Below the pieces are notes generated by a model, which saw only the letters and a program-made list of their open reading frames with translations, ran no database searches and had not been told where the DNA came from. From the NCBI GenBank assembly GCA_944393455.1, contig CALYAH010000113.1:1-10586 (forward strand): DNA of 10,586 nt, given 5' to 3'. Made by a program: the position numbers and the translations under genes. This document shows positions 5,751 to 10,586 of the stretch, in pieces; the first letter of the stretch is position 1; the number at the start of each line of letters is the position of its first letter. The DNA comes from an uncultured Clostridia bacterium (GTDB lineage: Bacteria > Bacillota > Clostridia > TANB77 > CAG-508).

Positions 5751-8267
5751 TTATTGCGTTATAGATTCATCTTCGCTACTGCTATTATCAGTAGGTGTTT
5801 CATCTACATTACTTTCATTTTCATCTTGGCTGTTAGAAGTATTATTTTGAGTTTGGTTATTAGTATTATTACTTTGTGACTCATTTGTATTTGTTTCATT
5901 TGTGTTATCTTGTGCCGAATTATTTGTCGTATTATTATTTGTAGTTTCATTTTTATCTTTGTTGTCATCCTGTGTAGTAGTGTTGGTATTATTTGTATTA
6001 GTTGTTGGTTCCGTTGTTCTAGGTGGTTCTTCTGCGTCAATATCATCTGTAATCCCCTGAATAATTTCTGTTACATTTTTTTGTATCTCAGAATCAGTAT
6101 TTTCTGTATCTTTTAATTCTGTGCCACTATGTTTATCGCATAAACCTGGTACAGTAAGCCATAGAAAATACTCTGTATATGTATGAGGACAACCAGTAGT
6201 TGCTTTTTTTCCTGTTTCAGAACATACTTTAGCACTTATTACAGTATTAGGTTTATCAAATTTTGCACTCTTTAATCCTGCATGAATTCTTGACATTACA
6301 TTAGCCCAAATTAGTCCAGCTGGATTTCTATTATTGAAGTTAATACTTTCGTTTATATCAAATCCATACCAAGTAACTGCTGTATAATATGGAGTAAATC
6401 CACAAAGCCATCTATCATAATTTTCATCTGTTGTTCCAGTTTTAGCAGCTACATCTACACCAGAAATTTTACAATAGGTTGCCGTTCCATTACTTCCTAG
6501 TACAGGTTGTGTTAATAAATCTTTTAAAATATAAGCTACTTCTTTAGAAAATACTCTTCGTTTCTTTTGTTTTGCTTTTACTACAATACTTCCATCCGAT
6601 TTTTCTATTGTAGTATAAAAAGTTGGCTCTATATAGACTCCATCATTAGCAATTGTACTGTATGCTCCAGCCATTTCTAGTGGACTAATTCCCTTTTCTA
6701 ATCCACCAAGTGATAATGGTAAACCTTTATCTTTATCTGTTAAAGTTGTAATGCCCATCTTTTCTAAATATTTTATAGATTTTGATGGTTTTAATTTTTC
6801 CATAATTTCTACAAATGGTATATTCTGTGAAGATTCAACCGCTCGTCTAACTGTTATTTTTCCTAAAGCCGCACTATAATCGACTGGGTGATAACCATTT
6901 TCAAAATCTTGTTCTGTGTCATCAAATATCGAAGATGCTGTTATTATTTTTTTATCAATAGCTGGTGCTAATACAGCAATTGGCTTAATTGCAGAACCTG
7001 TTTGTCTTACACTTTGTGTTGCTCTGTTGAAAGAACGTGATTCTGTCTTTTTGCCAAGTCCTCCTGTACATCCAACTACATTTCCTGTTTTATGATCCAT
7101 TATAACCATTGCTGCTTGTGAAGAATTTCCCCCAGTTTTAGATGCTAAACTATATTTACTTTTTTCAAATTCTGTCTCCATTTGTTCCTGAACTTTTGAA
7201 TCTTGAGTGCTATAAATAGTTAACCCAGCCATCTCTAGATAATTGGTTGCAAATGTTTCAGAAATGTCATACTTATCACAAATATCATTTGTTATTTCTG
7301 GAATAAGAGCGTCTGTGTGATAAGAATAAACACTGTTGCTAGATTCAACTGTACCATTTTTAAAAGCTAGCCCATTTTCTACCTTTTGAACAGCATTGTT
7401 ATATTCTTCTTCGCTATCAATATATCCTAACTCTTGCATCTTAGCTAATACAGTTTTTGTTCTGTTTTTTATTTTTTCTTCATTATCTTTATCAGAAAAT
7501 GGATTGTATGAATTAGGTGAATGATTAATTCCTGCTAAAAATGCACATTCTTCTAATGTTAAGTTACCTACTGATTTATTAAAATAATATTTTGCACCAG
7601 CTTCTACTCCGTATATACTAGGTCCAACATATATTACATTTAGATAAGTTTCTAAAATTTCATTTTTAGAAAGGCATGTTTCTAACTGCCACGCTTTCCA
7701 CCATTCTTTTACTTTTCTTGTAATACTATCAGTTGAATCACCTGTTAAATTTTTTACAAGCTGTTGTGTAATTGTACTTCCGCCAAATGATGAAGAACCA
7801 AAATGTATTACATAAGAAAAAATTGCCGAAGCTGTTCTTTTTATATCTACTCCATGATGAGAATAAAATCTTTCATCTTCTATTGCAACATAAGCATTTT
7901 TAAGTTTTTCTGGCATTTGTCCAGAAGGTACTGTTTCTTTCTTTTTCTCGCTACCTAAAGTTGCTATGATATTACCATCTATATCTTTAATAACTGAATT
8001 TTCATTATTAGCCATATCTTTAGCTAATAGTTTCCATCTATGTGTCGAAATCCCTATGCTAATTGCTGAGATTAGAATAACCAAAACAAGCAAACTAAGT
8101 AAAATTTTTTTAATCTTTTTCTTCTTTCTTGGTAATTTTTCTTTTAAATCGGCTTCTTGTTTTTTTCTGTATCTTTTCTTAACTTCTCTTTTTTGATTAT
8201 TTTTCATTTCTTCTACTGCTTTTGGCAGTTGTTCATCATCTATTCCTCTATTCTTTTTTCTTCTCAT
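5751..8267 (-). CDS. Bifunctional class A penicillin-binding protein (PBP1A type)
   Basis: This 838-residue enzyme polymerises lipid II (glycosyltransferase family 51) and cross-links the glycan strands (transpeptidase). A Lys/Arg-rich cytoplasmic head (1-52) precedes one membrane helix (about 53-74). GT51 motifs are AIEDERFYSHHG (129-139, catalytic Glu130), GSTITQQLVKNL (163-174), RKVKEWWKAWQLE (184-196) and NEILETYLNVIYVG (202-215). Transpeptidase motifs are SAIK (Ser425 nucleophile, Lys428), SQN (480-482) and KTGT (609-612). Residues about 680-712 contain three Cys (682, 693, 710). From about 745 to the end runs a disordered tail almost wholly of Asn, Thr, Ser, Gln, Asp and Glu. Both catalytic domains look intact. 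The start ATG 8265-8267 directly follows an in-frame TAG, with AAGGAAAG upstream. It is the first gene of an operon with the NatAB-like exporter. Confidence 0.96.
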   Translation of the reverse strand: MRRKKNRGIDDEQLPKAVEEMKNNQKREVKKRYRKKQEADLKEKLPRKKKKIKKILLSLLVLVILISAISIGISTHRWKLLAKDMANNENSVIKDIDGNIIATLGSEKKKETVPSGQMPEKLKNAYVAIEDERFYSHHGVDIKRTASAIFSYVIHFGSSSFGGSTITQQLVKNLTGDSTDSITRKVKEWWKAWQLETCLSKNEILETYLNVIYVGPSIYGVEAGAKYYFNKSVGNLTLEECAFLAGINHSPNSYNPFSDKDNEEKIKNRTKTVLAKMQELGYIDSEEEYNNAVQKVENGLAFKNGTVESSNSVYSYHTDALIPEITNDICDKYDISETFATNYLEMAGLTIYSTQDSKVQEQMETEFEKSKYSLASKTGGNSSQAAMVIMDHKTGNVVGCTGGLGKKTESRSFNRATQSVRQTGSAIKPIAVLAPAIDKKIITASSIFDDTEQDFENGYHPVDYSAALGKITVRRAVESSQNIPFVEIMEKLKPSKSIKYLEKMGITTLTDKDKGLPLSLGGLEKGISPLEMAGAYSTIANDGVYIEPTFYTTIEKSDGSIVVKAKQKKRRVFSKEVAYILKDLLTQPVLGSNGTATYCKISGVDVAAKTGTTDENYDRWLCGFTPYYTAVTWYGFDINESINFNNRNPAGLIWANVMSRIHAGLKSAKFDKPNTVISAKVCSETGKKATTGCPHTYTEYFLWLTVPGLCDKHSGTELKDTENTDSEIQKNVTEIIQGITDDIDAEEPPRTTEPTTNTNNTNTTTQDDNKDKNETTNNNTTNNSAQDNTNETNTNESQSNNTNNQTQNNTSNSQDENESNVDETPTDNSSSEDESITQ

Positions 8268-8301
8268 CTAATCACTTTCCTTCATTTTTTATAGCGAATT
8301 T

Positions 8302-8330
8302 AGTATATCATAATTTTATGAAAAGATAAA
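8302..8330 (-). promoter_or_regulatory. Extended -10 promoter of the PBP1A operon
   Basis: On the minus strand, TGATATACT (8302-8310) gives a TATACT -10 box with a TGn extension. The candidate -35, TTTATC (8325-8330, 17-base spacing), is poor, which fits an extended -10 promoter. The start should lie near 8295, leaving a leader of about 28 bases. Confidence 0.6.
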
Positions 8331-8349
8331 CCTTATAATTCTTAGTTAT

Positions 8350-8378
8350 TGGACATTTCTCTATTTTTGATATATAAT
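8350..8378 (+). promoter_or_regulatory. Sigma-A promoter of the tyrosine recombinase gene
   Basis: TGGACA (8350-8355), 17 bases, then TATAAT (8373-8378). Transcription should start near 8385, about 27 bases before the ATG at 8412. It is back to back with the PBP1A promoter, with about 19 bases between the two -35 regions. It also shows that a TTG at 8349, in frame with the gene, cannot be the start codon. Confidence 0.75.
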
Positions 8379-8411
8379 CCAATTGTAAATAAATTTTGGA
8401 GTGTGAAACAT

Positions 8412-9404
8412 ATGATAAAAAGAGAAAAAAATCCAGATTTTTTAAATGCCTTTTTAGATTATTCTACAACAATATTAAATAAATCTCCTAATAGCATAAA
8501 AGAATATAACTATGATTTAGCTATGTTTTTTAAATTCATAAAAATACATTTTAATATGACTAATGAAACGGATTTTAAAGAAATTTCAATAAAAGATATT
8601 ACAATAGATACTGTTAAGAAAATAAAGATTGATGATATTCATGCCTTTCTTGGTTATTTAACAACTAATTATCATAGTAAGCCTGCTACAAGAGCTAGAA
8701 AGATTTCAACAATACGTATTTTCTTTTACTATTTATGCCAAGATGCAAGTGATACTTTTAAGTTAGACCATAATCCAGCATTAACTTTAAAAACACCTAA
8801 AAAAGATAAAAGATTACCTAAATATTTGTCTCTTGATGATAGCAAGAAACTATTAGAGGCAGCCTCTGATGAAGATAATAGAAATTGTGAAAGAGATTTT
8901 GCTATTACTACTTTATTTTTAAATTGTGGAATGCGTTTATCAGAGTTAGTTGGAATAAATATAAATGATATAGATTTTAGTGAATGTAAAATGAATGTTA
9001 TTGGTAAAGGAAACAAGGAACGAACAATCTATTTAAATAAAGCTTGTATGAGAGCAATTGCTGACTACTTAGAAGTACGACCTAAAGAAGGTGTTAAACA
9101 TGATAAAAAATTTTCAGACAAAGCTCTATTTTTAAGTGAAAGACGAGAAAGAATTAGTAACAGAACCGTACAATTAATTATAAATAAAGAATTAATGAAA
9201 GCTGGCTTAGATAGTAGAAAATATTCTGTACATAAATTAAGACATACTGCTGCAACTTTAATGTACCAGTATGGACAAGTTGATATACGTGCCCTACAAG
9301 AACTTTTAGGACATGAAAGTATTTCTACCACAGAAATTTATACTCATGTAAATAATGATCAAATAAGAAGTGCTGTTGAAAAGAATCCTCTTGCTAATTT
9401 ATAA
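8412..9404 (+). CDS. Tyrosine recombinase, XerC/XerD-like
   Basis: This 330-residue site-specific recombinase has an N-terminal SAM-like DNA-binding domain (about 8-110, with SIKEYNYDLAMFFKF and TRARKISTIRIFFYYL) and a C-terminal catalytic domain (about 135-325). The full catalytic set is visible: Arg175 in CGMRLSELV, Lys199 in the beta-hairpin IGKGNKERTIYL, His274 and Arg277 in VHKLRHTAATLM, His301 in LLGHES, and Tyr310 in TTEIYTHV. Length and layout match Xer-type recombinases that resolve chromosome dimers. Phage or ICE integrases are less likely, since no tRNA, att-like repeats, excisionase or phage genes are nearby. ATG 8412 is chosen because GGAG (8398-8401) lies 10 bases upstream and the promoter ends at 8378; the in-frame TTG at 8349 lies within the promoter. 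XerC, XerD or an extra paralogue cannot be separated here. Confidence 0.92.
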   Translation: MIKREKNPDFLNAFLDYSTTILNKSPNSIKEYNYDLAMFFKFIKIHFNMTNETDFKEISIKDITIDTVKKIKIDDIHAFLGYLTTNYHSKPATRARKISTIRIFFYYLCQDASDTFKLDHNPALTLKTPKKDKRLPKYLSLDDSKKLLEAASDEDNRNCERDFAITTLFLNCGMRLSELVGININDIDFSECKMNVIGKGNKERTIYLNKACMRAIADYLEVRPKEGVKHDKKFSDKALFLSERRERISNRTVQLIINKELMKAGLDSRKYSVHKLRHTAATLMYQYGQVDIRALQELLGHESISTTEIYTHVNNDQIRSAVEKNPLANL

Positions 9405-9412
9405 ATAATAAT

Positions 9413-9450
9413 AATAAAACTGCAAACATTAAAATGGATGCAGTTTTATT
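9413..9450. terminator. Bidirectional intrinsic terminator between convergent genes
   Basis: A perfect 12-bp stem, AATAAAACTGCA (9413-9424) with TGCAGTTTTATT (9439-9450), encloses a 14-base loop. T-rich tails follow on both strands. It lies 8 bases after the recombinase stop and one base beyond the LysM gene stop, so it can serve both. Confidence 0.88.
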
Positions 9451-9451
9451 T

Positions 9452-9757
9452 TTAATAAATAGTAGGAATTAGAATTTTTTGTCCTACTTCTAAATTACTA
9501 TTTTCTAAGTGATTTACTTTTTTTATATCAAAAACAATATTTCTTATATCTTCTTTTTCATAGTATTTATTTTCTTTTGCTTCTTTTTCAGCAATCGACC
9601 ATAGTGTATCTCCACTATAAATATACTCTTCCTTGTATTCTAATGTTTCTTTAGAATATGCTTTGGTAATACCTAGTATTCCTAAAAATATACAACTTAC
9701 TAGAATAAATATAATTATTTTTATGACTTTCTTTTTATCTAATATTAAAATTTTCAT
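9452..9757 (-). CDS. Membrane-anchored LysM protein, SOS-controlled, YneA-like probable cell-division inhibitor
   Basis: The 101-residue protein has a basic N-terminus, one hydrophobic helix (about 11-30) and an extracytoplasmic LysM domain (about 43-98: YIYSGDTLWSIAEKEAKEN to VNHLENSNLEVGQKILIP), which binds peptidoglycan. This is the architecture of Bacillus YneA, an SOS-induced inhibitor that halts division during DNA damage. The start is ATG 9755-9757, with a perfect AAAGGAGG five to six bases upstream; in-frame ATGs further upstream (to 9832) lie in or beyond the promoter and are not used. The promoter has two LexA-like boxes, which is the strongest functional clue. In B. subtilis yneA adjoins lexA and a recombinase gene, yneB; here a different type of recombinase faces it convergently and lexA is not in the window. 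Function is inferred from architecture plus regulation; sequence identity to YneA was not tested. Confidence 0.82.
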   Translation of the reverse strand: MKILILDKKKVIKIIIFILVSCIFLGILGITKAYSKETLEYKEEYIYSGDTLWSIAEKEAKENKYYEKEDIRNIVFDIKKVNHLENSNLEVGQKILIPTIY

Positions 9758-9777
9758 ATAATCCTCCTTTAGCATCA

Positions 9778-9791
9778 AGAATAGATGTTCG
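9778..9791 (-). promoter_or_regulatory. LexA (SOS) box 2, downstream of the LysM gene transcription start
   Basis: On the minus strand, CGAACATCTATTCT matches the Firmicutes SOS consensus CGAAC-N4-GTTCG with a perfect left half and two changes in the right half. It lies just after the predicted start (about 9797), where bound LexA would block early elongation. Confidence 0.68.
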
Positions 9792-9803
9792 CTGTTAAGG
9801 ATT

Positions 9804-9832
9804 ATTATAAACGAACATTTATTCCTTGTCAA
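9804..9832 (-). promoter_or_regulatory. Consensus sigma-A promoter of the LysM gene
   Basis: On the minus strand, TTGACA (9827-9832), exactly 17 bases, then TATAAT (9804-9809): a perfect sigma-A promoter. Transcription should begin near 9797, with a 40-base leader. Such strength is typical of genes held off by a tight repressor. Confidence 0.9.
9812..9825 (-). promoter_or_regulatory. LexA (SOS) box 1, in the promoter spacer
   Basis: On the minus strand, GGAATAAATGTTCG (plus strand CGAACATTTATTCC) lies wholly between the -35 and -10 boxes. One half-site, GTTCG, is perfect; the other, GGAAT, differs at two positions from CGAAC. Placement in the spacer would exclude RNA polymerase when LexA is bound. 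Confidence 0.72.
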
Positions 9833-9889
9833 TAGTTTTTTTAAAAAAATGTTCGCCTATAAAATTTTAATTTATTCAAATTATTTGTC

Positions 9890-10586
9890 TTATATTAGAT
9901 GTTCTAATTCATCTAGTTTTTCTTTGTAGAAATCAATAGCCATTTCGTAAACTTCTTTACCTTCTAAATCAACATCTACCATTTTTAATAAATCAATTGA
10001 TTTTTTAGAACATCCTTGTTTCAACATTTCTATATATTTTTCTACAAATGTTTCTCCCTGCTTTAATATTTTAGATGCAATTGCTATTGCAGCTGAGATT
10101 TCAGTAGCATATTTATAGACATAAAAATCTGTATAAAAATGTGGTATTCTAGCCCATTCATATTGTATCTCTTTATCTACTACCATATTATTTCCGAAAT
10201 ATTTTTGGTTTAATTGGTAATAAATTTTATTTAAATCTTCTGAAGAAAGTGTTTCACCTTTTTCTATTTTTTCATGAACTATCTTCTCAAATTCTGCAAA
10301 CATAGATTGTCTAAATAAAGTAGCTCTAATCATTTCTAGTAATTCATAAAGTAATTCAGCCTTTTTCTTAGGATTATTTTCCTTATTAACTTGATAGTTA
10401 CTAAGTAAAATTTCATTAACAGTAGAAGCAACTTCAGCTGTCATAATAGTATAATCTGCATCTATAACAGTTTGATTACTATTAGAATAATAAGAATGCA
10501 TGCTATGTCCTAATTCGTGAGCAATTGTACTAATATCTCTTTTACTATTTACAAAATTAAGTAATACAAAAGGATGAACACCATAC
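9890..10586 (-). CDS. pepF: Oligoendopeptidase F, M3 family zinc metallopeptidase (N-terminus beyond window edge)
   Basis: This cytoplasmic peptidase degrades short peptides. Only the C-terminal part, 231 codons plus stop, is visible, about 40% of the usual length of roughly 600 residues; the reading frame is open through the right edge. The zinc motif HELGH lies at 10505-10519, inside a VLLNFVNSKRDISTIAHELG-like stretch, followed by SMHSYYSN. The third zinc ligand is the Glu of MTAEVASTVNE (codon 10433-10435), about 28 residues after the first His. The conserved DADYTIMTAEVAS and the C-terminal helices (HFYTDFYVYKYATEISAAIA) match PepF. The ATG at 10501 lies inside the zinc motif region and is not the start. 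No convincing terminator follows the stop; the LysM promoter begins about 57 bases downstream, so some read-through into the LysM gene is possible. Confidence 0.94.
   Translation of the reverse strand, partial: YGVHPFVLLNFVNSKRDISTIAHELGHSMHSYYSNSNQTVIDADYTIMTAEVASTVNEILLSNYQVNKENNPKKKAELLYELLEMIRATLFRQSMFAEFEKIVHEKIEKGETLSSEDLNKIYYQLNQKYFGNNMVVDKEIQYEWARIPHFYTDFYVYKYATEISAAIAIASKILKQGETFVEKYIEMLKQGCSKKSIDLLKMVDVDLEGKEVYEMAIDFYKEKLDELEHLI

Noticed and set aside
5804..6046. Minus-strand frame of 80 codons inside the PBP1A tail, and apparent short DNA repeats there
   Set aside because: The repeats come from low-complexity Asn/Thr codons of PBP1A; units are irregular, so neither a CRISPR array nor a separate gene is supported.
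8349..8359. TTGGACATTTC shared with 3821-3831 in the palindromic element
   Set aside because: An 11-base match in AT-rich DNA with no palindromic arms at 8349; more simply read as the -35 region of a promoter.
8349..8411. TTG start adding 21 residues to the recombinase
   Set aside because: It overlaps the -35 box of the recombinase promoter and has no Shine-Dalgarno; ATG 8412 has both a suitable site and position.
8412..9404. Recombinase as the integrase of a mobile element
   Set aside because: No tRNA, direct repeats, excisionase, relaxase or phage genes are seen around it, and the neighbours are core-type genes.
9758..9832. Upstream in-frame starts that would add 25 residues to the LysM protein
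   Set aside because: They fall in the promoter and operator region; ATG 9757 has a perfect AAAGGAGG and gives a clean membrane-anchor N-terminus.
9836..9850. TTTTTTTAAAAAAA palindrome as a terminator for pepF
   Set aside because: It has no loop and only A-T pairs, so it cannot form a stable RNA hairpin.

Overview
The window is AT-rich bacterial DNA with short intergenic gaps, strong AGGAGG-type ribosome binding sites, near-consensus sigma-A promoters and a Firmicutes-type LexA box (CGAAC-N4-GTTCG class). Together with the gene families present, this points to a low-GC Firmicute, most likely a Clostridia lineage. A secreted pectate lyase suggests a plant-polysaccharide habitat such as gut or rumen. 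TGG serves as Trp and no in-frame TGA was seen, so the standard code fits. I recognise no tRNA, rRNA, CRISPR array or insertion sequence.

Layout. Positions 1-1787 (minus) encode most of a secreted family-1 pectate lyase with an FN3-like domain; its C-terminus lies beyond the window edge. Positions 2022-3613 (minus) hold a compact unit of a 34-codon small ORF, a NUDIX hydrolase, a class I SAM methyltransferase and a small 4Fe-4S protein, behind a consensus promoter at 3682-3710. Positions 3778-3835 are a run of GTCC/GGAC palindromes at the end of the next operon. Positions 3834-8267 (minus) are an operon of a bifunctional class A penicillin-binding protein followed by a NatA-type ATPase and a NatB-type ABC-2 permease. 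A divergent promoter pair at 8302-8378 separates it from a plus-strand XerC/D-type tyrosine recombinase (8412-9404). The recombinase converges on a small membrane-anchored LysM protein (9452-9757, minus) across a 12-bp stem terminator. The window ends in the C-terminal part of an M3-family oligoendopeptidase F (9890 to the edge, minus).

How the genes work together. PBP1A, the LysM protein and perhaps the ABC exporter act at the cell envelope. The best regulatory signal is at the LysM gene. Its perfect TTGACA/17/TATAAT promoter carries one LexA-like box in the spacer and a second just downstream of the expected transcription start. This is what one expects of an SOS-induced cell-division inhibitor of the YneA type. 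The NUDIX, methyltransferase and Fe-S genes look like one transcription unit of unknown purpose. I see no clear evidence of a wholly new system. The items most worth following up are the SOS-controlled LysM gene, the palindromic element with the neighbouring A17 tract, and the small-ORF/NUDIX/methyltransferase/Fe-S cassette.
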